From assembly GCA_021234155.1 (NCBI GenBank), contig JAJEKV010000041.1, forward strand, positions 11,046,689 to 11,110,688: a DNA stretch of 64,000 nt, read 5' to 3'. The notes under the pieces were generated by a model that saw nothing but the letters and a program-made list of their open reading frames with translations, was not told where the DNA came from and did not search any database. A program made the position numbers and the translations under genes. This stretch comes from Isoetes taiwanensis. Its lineage: Eukaryota; Streptophyta; Lycopodiopsida; Isoetales; Isoetaceae. Shown piece after piece: positions 1 to 12,321 of the stretch. The first letter of the stretch is position 1. Every line of letters begins with the position of its first letter.

Positions 1-47
1 TTCACGTCTTCCGTAAATCTTCCTTCCTTTATTCTATTTTTCATGCT

Positions 48-3000
48 CTCTGGATCCATTACATTGGAAAATTGTTTTTTCTTGCAGTCAACTTATCAAG
101 GACCCTCTATCTATGAAATTTATATTGAGAGGGGTAAGTTCATTGTACCTTCTTCTCGTACACCCTCGATACTATCTACATGTCGAGGAGGCTTGCATCA
201 TGCATTGCATGCGCCCATTGCATCTCTTGCTTTCTATGGTTGATAAGCAGTCAACAACTATGTTGGCGACTTATTATACCCTAGCAGTCTCAACCTCCTT
301 CGTCGTATTATGCACATGCTCTGCACACATGCCCATTAACTACGTTAACAAGCTGGCTACAAGGAAATGGGTTCCCACCATTTTTTTCCTATTGAATTGA
401 CTGAACTCGGGAGGTTCAAAATATGTTCAATCTTAAACTTCCATAGTCAACATGGCGAAAGCTAAGGTTTTTGACCGAACAAATTGCAGGTTTACATGGA
501 AGAGTTTGGGACTTTGGTTATCCTGAAAGTACTATCATCATACGAGAGTTAATTTTATATGACTACCATTTTTCGTACCGCACCACATGAATGGTTGATG
601 GCAAATAAACATCTTGGCAAGGAAATTGGAAGTTGATGAAACAATCTTTGTCGATCCTTAGTGAGACGATCAACAATTTTCTAGCCATCTAGCTGCGCTT
701 GAATTGTCGGAGTTTGATGATTGTCCGATTTTGCTTGTTAGCAAGTTTAAAATGACTTTCAATATGTAGCACTATAACGGGGGTTAATTTTGTATTTTTA
801 TGCGCTTTTCACTAAGGTTTTGCTATGATTTTGTGGTGTATTTCAATTGATGTACTAATGCATATACATCTAGAGTCTTGCCTCTGCTTTCATTATTTTT
901 ATGGCACTTAGACAATGGTTTAACCCTTGAAAAAAAAAAAATTTGTAATATGGCATGCAAGGCTCGGGGCTGTTACTTTAGGGTTCTCTAGAATGTAGCT
1001 TCAGAACCCTATAATTCGGCCGGTGCCCTCTCGAATCGTCTGCGTTTCTTCGATCTGCGCGATTAGAACTTTTTAAGCTTTGGTTCCTCAGGTGTTGCTC
1101 TCTTGCCCTTTTTGCTTGAGGCGTTTATGCAGGGTTTGGTTGTCTTGAGCCGTTATACGCTCCATTTTGTCTTCGGCTATATCAAAGGAGTTATGGCGGT
1201 TATTTGGGGTTCTTGGTCTCGAGCACTAGTCTTCAAGCATCTTGTTTTAGCCTCTCACGGTTATCAACGGCCATCATAGGTTTTTCTGTAAAGATTATTT
1301 TAAACTCTGCTATTCCGGTGCGAAGGGCTTGACCATGTTTTATCCTTTAAGTTTTTCCTCTAGCAATGGTGGCTCCATAGCGGTTTATAAGAATGGCGAG
1401 AACCATGGAGGGATTAGACGAGTTGTAGAAGAAAGAATTAGGTTGCATAGGTTACGAGATCGATTTTCATGGAAGGGAATTCTTCACTTTCGTCCTAAGG
1501 CGACATCTGCACTTATGAAACTGTAAGTCCTTTTTGTTACATTTCGGTATTTCATCAAAGTTCTAGGTCTCCAAATTTCTTTGAAAAGATGCATCACAAG
1601 CGATTCGATGGCATTTCAATGTATATTTTTTCTCTATCACGGGCAAGACTACTTAATTTGGCATCTATTTAAGGGCTAGTTAAATTGTATGAACAATGGG
1701 CTTTGGTTAAAAAAGCTTCACAAGTGATTTTTCTGCTTGTAGTGATGCTCTTATGCGGTGGCTTTGAAGCTTCCAAATCGGTGATGTAAGAAGGTACATG
1801 GTTTTCTCCACGACAATCATTCATCCTCCAAGAATGGCCATCTATCTTTTAAAAACTTAGTGCGGACCTGCTGACCATGCATTGCATCATGCATTGGATC
1901 TCATTGGAGTTGAATTTTGCAGAGCTAGTGGGTAAGCACCATCTAAGTTACCCTTTTGAAAGCGTCTACACGGAAGACCTCTATATGAGATTAGACAATG
2001 TTCATGCACCAATTTTCCTTAAGTCTTTTGAATGATCAATTCCATTTGGAAGATCGTGGTGGTCTGCGGAGACAAATTGAAGTCCTTTGTATTTCCGGTG
2101 GCTCGAGAACAAATTGAAGCCTCTAATTGATTACATGGTTGGAGAAGCCATGGATTCGTCCGGTGTCTTGGCTTGGAGTGTGGTTTAGGATGACACATTT
2201 ATTTATAATGATAAAATTGCATTCACAAAGAGATTGTTAGCTATTAACACTTATGCATATCATATTAGCAAGTCTACCTTGGCTCAATCCATATCATATG
2301 CGTCTTGGGGAGCAGATAAGACCCCTTTGTAAATAAGAGGAGCTGCATAAATAGAAGCTTTCCTTCCTTTGTTGCTTGTTTCCTCGTTTTTCTTTCTATT
2401 TGTTCCACTTTCTTCCGTTTTCGTTTATTCTTTTTATTAATATTCGGCTTGCCCCATACCTAGTTGGAATTATCTTTGCTCTAAAGTAAAAAAAATGTAG
2501 CCGCTTTTCCTTGCAATGTTGCCATAGCTATTTTGCGGGGTTGTATAATCTATTTGTACATATTTGACCAACATTAGGCTTTTTGTGCGGCTTTGCTTAT
2601 ATGTAGGTATTATATTATGCAAATGGCAAACAAGCACCTCGGATACTTACATGCATGCAAGTAGACGGTATTATTAGGGGTATTTGAGATGGATCTTTAT
2701 CTCCATAACGATTCTGGTTACGCACAAATTTAACTCTCAATTGTCTTATTGCCACCTCATATATAATTACATATATGCAACAAGTAGGAGGTGCTATGGC
2801 TATGCTATGGCTATTTGAGATGGATCCTTATGTCCATAACGATTTTCATTCTGACATAAATGAAACTCTCACGACGTACTACTATATGACATCAATGTCT
2901 ATATCTATGGGGTCCAATGTGTATGTGGGTCCAATTCTCCATTGGCTTAATTTTATATACTAAAAATAATGGTTTTGCTTATACATCCTTTTGTTTGTTT

Positions 3001-3147
3001 TGTAATGGTTATACTGTAATTTATAATAAAATCTCTTATATCGTACATAATTTGTACTTAAGTTATCATAGAGTTCATTTGTATCTAGAAGATTTACTTG
3101 TATGCGTCGATGTTTTAGGCGAACGAAGGGGCAAAATTTTTTATAGC
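48..3147. other. Left part of copy A without recognisable genes
   Basis: The stretch is AT-rich with scattered short open frames, a short A-run near 930 and many stops in all frames. The counterpart in B is 20,340-23,380. In B a frame at 21,330-21,653 stays open for 107 codons, but the A counterpart is broken and I recognise no domain in either. I see no gene, RNA or defined transposon terminus here. Confidence 0.6.
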
Positions 3148-3533
3148 AATATAACCATTACATTTTACACTTTTAAAATTAAAATCCCCTTAAACCCCCT
3201 TTGGTTTGGGTGCATATTCACCGCGGGGGTGGCGTAGAGGCGGCGAGGCGCCCTAAAATTATGTTTTGCACGTAAATAATCAACACCATATAGTACATTA
3301 CCTCAAATCTTATAGTATTTTGCAAATCTTGTTATACAGTATACCAAATCCTATACATCCATACCCCATAAATGAGGAACTTTGTGTACGGTGTAGATTA
3401 AGGAATAAGGGGTGAATATGCCTATCCAACAGCTCTCGATGCCCGGAGTCACCCCCCGTGTGAATATGCACCCAAACCAAAGGGGGTTTAAGGGGGATTT
3501 TAATTTTAAAGTGTAAAATGTAATGGTTATATT
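3148..3533. mobile_element. Fold-back/MITE-like element with ~73 bp inverted repeats (copy A)
   Basis: The left arm 3,148-3,222 is nearly a perfect reverse complement of the right arm 3,459-3,533. Both run from AATATAACC at the outer end to a segment containing ACCCAAACCAAAGGGG. The total is 386 bp with no coding capacity, as expected of a non-autonomous TIR element. I cannot define a target-site duplication, so the superfamily is unknown and the outer boundary could be somewhat wider. The arms would fold into a long hairpin, so this could also be a small-RNA source, but that is inference. Confidence 0.75.
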
Positions 3534-4600
3534 CCAATGGTCAGCTATAGACACGACTCATAAATTGATTGCTCGAGAAGATTGAGATCTATATTGCACT
3601 GCAAAAACCCACCACGTTAGAGGCCGCCAACCTATCTGGTAACATATACACTCATGAATCTGATGCCAATTTCAGTCCAGTAGTGCCTCCCCACCACCCA
3701 TTCCACTCTTCACTACATCAACAATTCAAACTCTTGTTCCAGCTCATTGCAATATATGGTGTGTTCATGCATTCATGCAAATATAACTAACATCTTGCCA
3801 ATGAATTCGACTCCATGTTTGGAGCCCTCATTGCAAGAAGTCCAACATTTTAAACCATACCACTGAGGAATGCATGCAAACAGAACCAGTGGTTGGTCTA
3901 TTAGCTTCAAACAGAACCAGTGGTTGTTGTTCATCCAATGGAAGGGCAAATACGCTTGCCTTGTACGCGTTATCAATGCATGGATATATAAGACAAACAT
4001 CAGCCATTTGAGTAGTCCCCAAAGTTGTACTTGGACTTATGTAAGAGCAGGGCAGTTGCTACCGATGTCCCCATTGTTAATAACAGTAGCACTGGCTTTG
4101 GGACAAATCCGCACATGAAAGTGGCGGTTGAGAGCTTGATCGGAGGTTTGCTGCATTGCCGTCCAGGCTTGCTCAACCACAAATTTTCAATGAAGCAAGC
4201 GGCTTGGATTTGCTTTCCTGGATCTCTTTTTACAACTATAATTAGGAGAATTGAAACATGTTGCAGTTTTCAAATTGGGTGGGCAGGTAAAAGTATGTTA
4301 GAGTGTCTCTTAAAATGTATCATCATTTAGTGACAAAAAAGGGACCTAAAAAGTAGCTGGCAGTGGTGGATATTGTAGTACTGTGGAACCTATGTAATAT
4401 CTCAACAAATGTTTTAATAACGAATTAATACATTTTTTTTAACATGTCCTAACTTTTATTTTGTATTTTTGAATTGACTTTGATGAAAAGGGAAAAAAGA
4501 AAGCACTAGTTTCTGGAGTACATAGTGTAGGTACTTGACAGTTCCAAAAGTAAACACCCTAATATGCTTTTCCCAAGCATGAATAATAACTTCGTTTCCC
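3534..4600. other. No recognisable gene
   Basis: AT-rich DNA between the fold-back element and the copia relic. It holds only short overlapping open frames on both strands with no domain I recognise; two of them (3,870-4,118 and 4,025-4,330, plus strand) are mutually exclusive frames. The B counterpart is 23,766-24,850. Confidence 0.5.
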
Positions 4601-5110
4601 TTTCACGCACTGTTCATCAACGTTCACCCGTTTCATAATTCCTAAGTTCTGTTAGAACTTATTGAATTTGAACTCAGTTTGATATGTTTGGTTCCTTAGT
4701 GCAACAAAATTCCAAGTAATTGCGATACAATTGACTATCTCAGAATAGCTTTGTTTGTCCTTGATATACCTTTTTTTCATTCAGCAATTCCGTAATCTAA
4801 GCAATTTCCTCGGTGGCAGTTAAGGTTGTGACATTGTATTCAGCTTCTGTTGTAACGTTGCTACACATGATTGTTTCTTACTTTTCCAAGCAAAAGATGC
4901 TTTTCCTAAAAATCCTAAAGTTGTTTTATTGTATCATATCACTCTCCTAATTTGTATCAGCATATCCTCTCAATGTTAGATTGCTATTTGTAAATGTAAA
5001 GCCATATCTTGATTATATTTTAAGTATCGTTGTAGGCCCTAGGTTAACCTTGTTGCAAAGGCATGGAGGTCACGCTATGCATGATATACAACAAAGCATA
5101 CGAAATGGCT
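4600..5110 (-). pseudogene. Ty1-copia RNase H relic, first of two in copy A
   Basis: On the minus strand the stretch about 4,810-4,930 reads as the end of a copia polyprotein, with the RNase H signature WKSKKQSCVA followed in a shifted frame by a degenerate EAEY-type motif. In intact elements this domain degrades the RNA strand of the RNA/DNA hybrid during reverse transcription. Frameshifts and missing flanking RT show it is dead. A related fragment with the same flanking AGGCCCTAGGTTAACC-type sequence lies at about 9,690-10,110, so copia debris occurs twice within each 15 kb unit. Confidence 0.7.
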
Positions 5111-5118
5111 TAATTTTA

Positions 5119-5141
5119 TAGATAGATAGATAGATAGATAG
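5119..5141. repeat. (GATA)n microsatellite, copy A
   Basis: About five uninterrupted GATA units. The same array occurs at 25,363-25,386 in copy B. Confidence 0.95.
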
Positions 5142-7470
5142 TATTTTAACGTCACGCCACTAGGCAGCATCCAAGAGGGATATTTGACCCATCTCGTTAA
5201 GCATGGCACCAATTTCGATGGTATCAATGACATGTGGGATGCAATACCACCTATAAGCATAGTGGTTGTAGAACATTGTCTACCTTGTCAATTTAAGCCT
5301 GAGTGACTCGGGCTCTATGTGACTCTACATAATGTTACACGTCAATGATAATAAAATTGATGCTCTCATTCTAATCCCATTCCTCCAGCCAGCTTGTCCT
5401 TCGGCTTATCTTATCGTAGGATGTCCGCTAACATTGGCATTTGACTTGGACTTTTTACCATAATACATACAATCTTCATTATGTGTTCAGGATCATAGTG
5501 TTGTCTGCTAACGTATATACAAACACAAGAGCATACTAGATGGTCAATATGTATATCATGTATAAAGGTTTGCCCAATTTGATAGTTGTCTGCATATTTG
5601 GCAAGCTTATTCATGGTCTCCAGCTTGGAATTCTTCTCCTACTCATTGACAAATAGCCTCACTTCCAAGCCATCCATAGTAGCCAGCTGGACATATTTCC
5701 CCAAATTCAATACCCTTCCCTAAATACTATTTACGTTGCTCCCCTTTTTTTTGTGTGCTGCAAATAGTGACTTGCACAATTCTTATTCCCAGTGCTCTTC
5801 ACAACAGACAACACCACTGATGGACATCCTTTGCCCTTGCTTTTGCCTTAGTCCTTGCCTTTACGATATCCTAGCTCCATTGGATCTCTAGCGATTATGG
5901 TCTCTATGAATCATAAAATTCAATTCAATTCTATCTGATTTCTCCTCATGCATAATCATATTGGTCACTCCCCTGAGCTCATTGTTAGGTGTTAAATTTA
6001 AATAATATCACAGACATGTCCGCTTATCGACTGAAAGCAAAATCTGCAATGAAATGAAGCATGTATATAGTTTTTAGTCTCAGGATCAACTGCTTCAGAT
6101 CGCACTCACTTGAGAAATATTATGATTATGATCCTAATTTCAAAAAACTGCCTGAGTGTTGTGATCGATTACTTTTACTAATCCGTTTAAAAATCTTTTC
6201 CAAGATTCTATTGCGGCTTTTAATGGATTTTTCATGAAAAGAGCTCTGCCTAGCAAAAACTCGTCGCCTTTGAAGATGTAGATTCAAGTGATTCTTATTG
6301 ATTAATCAATAGCTATTATGATGATGAAGCATTACCAAGATGATATCTGAGAAGAGATACAATTAGAGAGAGTTTTAGTACATTTATTGCATGCCAGTTG
6401 ATTATTTAAAGGAGGTGCAATATGATAACATTAAATTTGGTTCAGAGGATTTTATCGGACAAGAAAGTAGCTTTCATTTACAGCTCAAAATCTTACATTG
6501 ATTACATTACATTAGACATCATAGAACGTGTTGCCCATGTTCACATTAGCTGGCTACAAAAGATTTCCGGTACTAAGACAATTTATACAAAATTTTCGGC
6601 CTATATATGTACCGGGAATCCGAAATCTCTCCAAGCAGCAGTGGTGAACCCATAGATTTATGACACAATCTCAACCCATTTTTTATGTACAATACCTCAA
6701 AGAAGTCACATAAAAAACTTAATAATAGGTGTGTCTCACGTTGGAATTGATACATCTATGTGCGATGCGCAGAAAAGAATAGGCCCCCACGTGGCTTATG
6801 ACACTTTTTCAAACTTGGCACTATGGTTTGGAATTTGAATACGAGTACTATAAATCACCTCAATCACCTCAGCTCAAAGTGTTTTTCCATGTGCTACAAA
6901 ATCACTGTACAGATCAAATTCGAAAGTTTCGATGGTGAATGGCTTAGGAAGCCGTGCAAATACGTGTAGCACTAGAGCTCACTCATGCTAAATAGTTCAT
7001 TCCATATACACTACATGATATGTCCATGCTATTCATTCATAAGTAGTTATGGGTTTGAATAGGCCACTATCACTCTTAGGACTAAAAAGAGTGCAAAATG
7101 TCCTTTAGAACATCCCCTAGGGGTAGAATCGCCAGTTTTGCATAGTAGCAAAAGGAAAGGAAAGGAAATATTTTGAACCGCAAATACCTTTTTATGAGGG
7201 TGTCTTGAAAAAGTGTGTGGGAGAACATCCCTCTGATAGTTTAATGGCATATCAGCCATCATTCTTTCAAACCAACAGATAGATAAACACTTCAAGAATG
7301 ACTTGATGAGCAGGGATCTTCACAAATCAATATGAAAACAACTTACGAATGGGATGGAAGTTATTTCATGTGCTCCGAGGACATCAAGACGCTATTTGGA
7401 CGAGCTAGATAACTGCTGCAAATGCTTCAAGATCTTACAACCTGGTTACACTTTGAGCATTGTCTTTGCA
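5142..7470. other. No recognisable gene
   Basis: AT-rich stretch upstream (in minus-strand sense) of the copia relic. The minus-strand frame 5,411-5,614 stays open for 67 codons in A but is altered in B. I find no copia RT or integrase motifs in it. The B counterpart is 25,387-27,715. Confidence 0.5.
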
Positions 7471-7472
7471 AA

Positions 7473-8036
7473 CATCAGATACGGCTGTGCAAACATATTT
7501 CTGGTATCCATATGCCTGTTAATCTTAGAACACGGTAAGCCATCAAGATTCATAGAAAGATGATGAAAACAACAAACCGTCCATAGTGCAGCCAATAAAA
7601 AGAACAATAAGCCAGACTGAAGAAACAAATGTTTGTATTAGTTGGAAGACATCTTCAAATGCCATAGTATGAACAGATGGCTTTGGATAGCTGCTTTCAT
7701 AGTAGTTAAAGCAATCCATTAGCCCTTCTTTTATAGGACCAAGAACATCAGACACGGCTTTGCAAACATATTTCTGTACTGATGCCTGTTAATATTAGAA
7801 CACGGTAAGCCATCAAGATCATAGAAAGATGATGAAAACAACAAACCATCCATAGTGCAGCAACGAAAAAGCTTTCGCAGCACATAAAAAGAACAATAAG
7901 CCAGACTGGAAAAGCAAATGTTTGTATTAGTTAGCAGACATCTTCAAATGCCATAGTACGAACAGATGGCTTTAGATAGCTGCTTTCATAGTAGTTAAAA
8001 CACTCCATTAGCCCTTCTTTTATAGGATCAAGAACA
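7473..8036. repeat. Tandem duplication of a ~275 bp block (copy A)
   Basis: Unit 1 (7,473-7,745) and unit 2 (7,746-8,036) align over nearly their full length; unit 2 carries a ~17 bp insertion near 7,870. Both units contain, on the minus strand, an open stretch of about 33 codons reading GLMECFNYYESSY and then KPSV and TMAFEDV, with a few amino-acid replacements. This may be a duplicated exon of a lost gene; I do not recognise the protein. The same doubled block is present in copy B, so this duplication is older than the 15 kb one. Confidence 0.85.
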
Positions 8037-9160
8037 CGACCGGACAGTTCAACACAGTTGCAGCTCCGGTAGAATGGGGCAATAGACAAATGGAAACCAT
8101 TGACAAGTGCAGTTTAGCACCTCCATTCTTCCAGAATTCTCAATCTTTTTAGTCTCAAAAGACATAAGGAGTGGCTTTCAAATGAAGAGCCCAGGAAACA
8201 TCTAATTATTTGCTGGCACAATCTTGATGTACATTATGAAAGCCATGAATTAAAAGCAACTAGAGAGGTAAAAGCAAATTTAGGTCCGCACCACAACTTG
8301 CTGTATCTGAGAACCCATATTGCAATATCCCACAGTCAGAGAATGTAGACTTACAATAATCCCACAGTCAGAGTTCGGGCAGTGGAACAGAAGTTTCGTA
8401 CATATATGGTAGAAGAAAACAAACAGAAGCCACGCTAAACGCCAAGCCTCCCAAAAAAAGAAAGAGAGTAGCTAATGTTTTCGGCACTTAGCATTACGAA
8501 CTAATAACATTACCTGCAATGATACACTAAGCTCCTCGCTTTCGCCAGTTAACCAGAAAGAAGCACCCGCGGAAGTAATTGAGTCCCCTCCCAAAAAAGT
8601 TAAAGAACATGGGAACTTCCCTGCAACAATCCACTGAACTCCTCGCCTTCGCCAGAAAAAACCCTAAACCATTCTCAAGCAACAATTCTTCGCCTTCGCA
8701 TGAAAAACCTAAACCATTCTCAAACGGACACAGATAAGAAGACACTTAAAATTTGGCTCAAAAGATAACCCGGACCCCATCGAAGATGAGTTTTTGTGCA
8801 ATTAGGCTTGATTGCATATATTTTGAAAAAAACAACTAGTGGAAGCTAACGCTTGATTGCATATATTTTGACAAAGAATGCAGCAAGGAAGAATTCTTGT
8901 ATGTTAAGTAAAAAGGCCATATGGCCGACCCTACCAAGAAGAGAGATGGGGTTTACCTCGAGAGATTTTAGAGTATAATGTGTCCCTACCCCAAACGTGT
9001 ATGTGGGCAAAGACTTGCTGAGGTAATATGACTTCACTGGATAAGCGGTTCGAGATATGTTCAATAACATACACACTCTTTATCCATTTGAAAATACACA
9101 TTCCTATTTGGATCATCACAAAAAGGTTATGGTCACCTCCATAATAATACCCCCAAAACT
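8037..9160. other. No recognisable gene; indel-rich between copies
   Basis: AT-rich sequence with short frames only. About 8,450-8,730 (A) aligns to 28,700-29,090 (B) with several insertions and deletions, including two partly duplicated pieces around the phrase CCTAAACCATTCTC in A. I see no gene here. Confidence 0.5.
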
Positions 9161-9164
9161 AGGG

Positions 9165-9205
9165 GTATTTTGGCAATTTTAGCAAACATAAGGGTATTTT
9201 GGAGT
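9165..9205. repeat. 31-bp minisatellite, about 1.5 units in copy A
   Basis: The unit begins GGGTATTTTGGCAATTTTAG and continues with CAAACATAA. Copy A has one complete unit and the start of a second; copy B has one more unit at 29,513-29,580. Confidence 0.85.
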
Positions 9206-9689
9206 TTTGCCCATCTGTTGAATACCTTGGTTCACTCAATCTTATTGTACACATTGACCACTCGATGTTAGTACTAAATATATTCAAACCTGGGCTTCGT
9301 CGCCACCCACTTCCTTTGGCCTCTCTTTTAGTTGTTGTGAGATGGGCCCTATCTGCGGGTAGCATCTCGCCCGTCTTGGTGTGATCTGCTTGGTTCTGTC
9401 ATATCAAACAATGCAAGTGCTTGATAAGAATAAGCGATAAGAATTTCTCAAAAGCCACCGTATAGACTAGAATTGGATCAAAAGGCAAGTTAAGAAAATC
9501 TTTTAGGGTTTGGAGGACACTTATTATGGCACGAAATTTGTGCTATATGCGTAGGCCATATGGTCAAATTTCATTAATGTTCCAGACTTAAATGTGCCCA
9601 TCACAATTAATTATGGGAGCTTTTTAATAATAAATGTCTAAAATTTTAATTTTTCCTAAAGGGTTTTGGCGCTAAGGAGATTGCTTGAT

Positions 9690-10110
9690 GAGTTAAAGGT
9701 GTATCAAGAAGTTCTAATAGTGCTATTAGAGATAGTCTCAATTGTATTGCAATTACTTGAAATTACATATTGCACCAAAGAATCAAGTAAATAGAACTTC
9801 ATATTCACTTTATCTAAGAAATGGTTGCAAAAGGTATAATTACGGTTGAAGGTTGTGGTATTGTATTAAACACAGCTTCTGTTATAGACATTGTCACACA
9901 TGAATGTTTCTTACTTTTCCAGCAACAGCTACTCCTAAAAATCCTAAAGTTGTTTTTTCTTGTATCAATATCACCCTTTAATCTATATCAAAGTATCTCA
10001 GTATCTCAAAACTCTTTGCTCCTATCTAATATTGTGGCCCTAGGTTAACCTTGTTGCAAAGGCATGGATGTTAGGCCATGCGTGAAATACATCAGCGCAT
10101 ATGAAATGGA
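9690..10110 (-). pseudogene. Ty1-copia RNase H relic, second of two in copy A
   Basis: The minus strand reads WKSKKHSCV with a degenerate TEA motif behind it near 9,885-9,935. It is flanked by the same CCCTAGGTTAACCTTGTTGC sequence as the relic at 4,600-5,110, so it is a second, diverged copy of the same copia 3' region. Stop codons and the absence of RT show it is not functional. Confidence 0.65.
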
Positions 10111-10489
10111 TTATCTTTTGTAGAGGCCTTGTCATATCTTAGGGGCATGTTTAGTTCAAGATCCTTTCATGGCCTAGAGATAAGCAAGAACAGATCATTA
10201 TTACTATTTCTGCAACTGAGATCCTGTGTTCTCCTTATGCGGAAGAGCATGTAGATGCATGCCTTGAGTATTATTCATAGTCGAGTTGGGACCTTGTGAT
10301 TTATCTTCATTTTCCTGTGTTCCAATGGTAGATCTTCTTCCTGAATTCCATCTTTGTTTTCTTAACAAGATAAAAGCAACAAACCAATCCTCAGCCTGCC
10401 ACGTTCCCGACAATGCTATCGTCATTCTATTCTATAACATTGACACCATGTTGCTTCATGATGTTAAATACCTCACTTTTGTTTCCAAG

Positions 10490-10768
10490 TAAAATATGAC
10501 ATAATAGATGACAATAAATTGCCAAAAAGTAACCTAAAATATGACAAAATAGGAGGCAAAAATTTGCAATAAAAAGTGACAAAAAAGTGTTATAAAACAT
10601 GACAAAATAGGTGTTAAAAGACTGACAAAAAGAGTGACAAAAAACTGACGTTGTATCGTCACTAATTTTTGACATTTCTATGGTCATCTTTTTGTCAGTT
10701 CTCTGGAATTTGCAGTAGTCTACAAAGTGACAAAAAAACTGACAATAAACGCATGTTCTCTTGTAGTG
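10490..10768. mobile_element. CACTA-type terminus with subterminal TGACAAAA repeats (copy A)
   Basis: The outer end 10,754-10,768 reads, on the minus strand, CACTACAAGAGAACA, matching the CACTACAAGAA-type terminal inverted repeat known for plant En/Spm (CACTA) transposons. The adjacent ~270 bp carry many copies of TGACAAAA or GACAAAA in both orientations, as expected of the subterminal transposase-binding array of this superfamily. I do not find the opposite TIR or a transposase, so this is one end of a defective or deleted element. Confidence 0.65.
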
Positions 10769-11249
10769 AAGGTTTCATCATTTTTTCCATGCCCGACTGT
10801 GCAAAGGGATGGAACTATTGAGCATTGTTTCTTTTTGTGTGACTAGCTCCAGCCATTTTGGTCTTGACTGCTTTCTCTTTTTCATGTGACATTGACAAGT
10901 TAGCAAGTGCCCTTGGCTATTTATCCGAATACTTGGAATAAGCTGCAAAGTCAAGCCTTTCATTTAGCGTCAGGATTGTTGTTGTGGTCTATCTAGAAGC
11001 GCATAAAATTGTGTGTTTTTAAGTGCTTGAATGATACTTCTGTTGTTGTCCTCCAGGACACTCAAGATAGAATTGCTAAGGCCTACCATCGCTCTTTTCT
11101 TGCTCCTGCCAAGAGTCAGTTTATCTTTGAGACTTATTTTTGTGTGTTGTCTTATACATAGGCTAGTGGTGCTACTCAGTAGATCATGATTGTCCTCTAA
11201 GATTTTGATCCCACCTGTGCAGTTGCATCTGTCTTTTGGCTTGGACTTT

Positions 11250-12240
11250 CAATATAGTTTGATGTCCTTAAAAAAGGGGGCTGACCTAGTTAATCCTAGC
11301 CTATACATCCACCTCAGTCAATCCTTTGGTAGTATTATCATCCTACATCCGGACGGAGCACATCCAGTGTAGTATCTTATGACGAGGCTGAAACATGCTA
11401 TGGCATGATTGTAGCCTTCCGGGGACGTAATCTCATGGAGTCACCCTATGAGACTACTCCATTGCATGTCCTCGGCCCGATGAGGCGGGAATGGGACGAA
11501 TCCCTTCTCGGATCACAATGGTACCATGGATGGCTAGCAAAACATGGCAACACACACGTCCATCCCCGACTTAACCCCCCAACATCCATAGGTCAAGATC
11601 ACCATCGAGTTCCCAGGAGGTCCTTCCAGGACGATACCTACAACCCAAGGGGTGTCAGACCCATACCCGGCCCACATCCAATGATCAATTATAAGCCCAG
11701 CACACTACAGGAGCCCCAATAACCATGCTCAGCAAGGCTCCACCTCCACTTCACCATTGTGTTTGTATATGGTGCTCAATCTTGGCATAGCATCCACAGC
11801 CAGGTGGGCTCTTCTGCATTGGCCATATTTATTGGGATTTATAGGGTTCTAGTGAGAAACATCTCTATTCCTACTAGCCTTTAGGTCTCTACCCTCCCTT
11901 ATCCCATATACACAAGAGATGTAGCAATGGAACTACCATAAATCATAAATCCAATTATAACTTCAAATAGAACATCAATAGGAGTTTAACCATTCATCTA
12001 AGCAAACAAGGGTTAATCCTTAACTAGAATCTCAAGCTAGCTAAGCCTATTAAGCTGGTATCTGTTTGGCTATTTGTCTCTTAAATTCTCCATCTTTCTG
12101 ATTTAGAACTAGATGCACCTCCTCCCCAAAGTTCCCTCAATTCAATTTGGCAGCATAGCATAGTGCAAGAGCCCCAGGAACACGTGCGCATCAGAAGGAG
12201 TGGGAGCTACCCCAACCACTGCAGAGCGATTCGATTAATA
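11250..12240 (-). repeat. LTR-like block related to the gypsy LTRs (copy A)
   Basis: This ~1 kb block shares ordered phrases with the LTR-like blocks at 35.94-37.39 kb and 42.85-44.08 kb: GAGACTACTCC, CGATGAGG, GGACCCATA-type, GGTGCTCA and GGTCTCTACCC. Identity is moderate, so it is a diverged relative. I do not see both termini, so calling it a solo LTR is inference. Two frames inside (11,405-11,722 in A and 31,771-32,088 in B) stay open for 105 codons and are nearly identical, but the reading crosses LTR-type DNA, has no domain and is unlikely to be a gene. Confidence 0.55.
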
Positions 12241-12321
12241 TTAACCATCTTAAGAAAATTCAGATTGCAACTATTATATTAGAGGCCTCTCTGTCTTTTC
12301 CCCCCTTCTTTTTAATCATAG

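Noticed and set aside
11405-11722. 105-codon frame, nearly identical in A and B (31,771-32,088)
   Set aside because: It lies within LTR-like sequence, has no domain, and its conservation is explained by the recent duplication.
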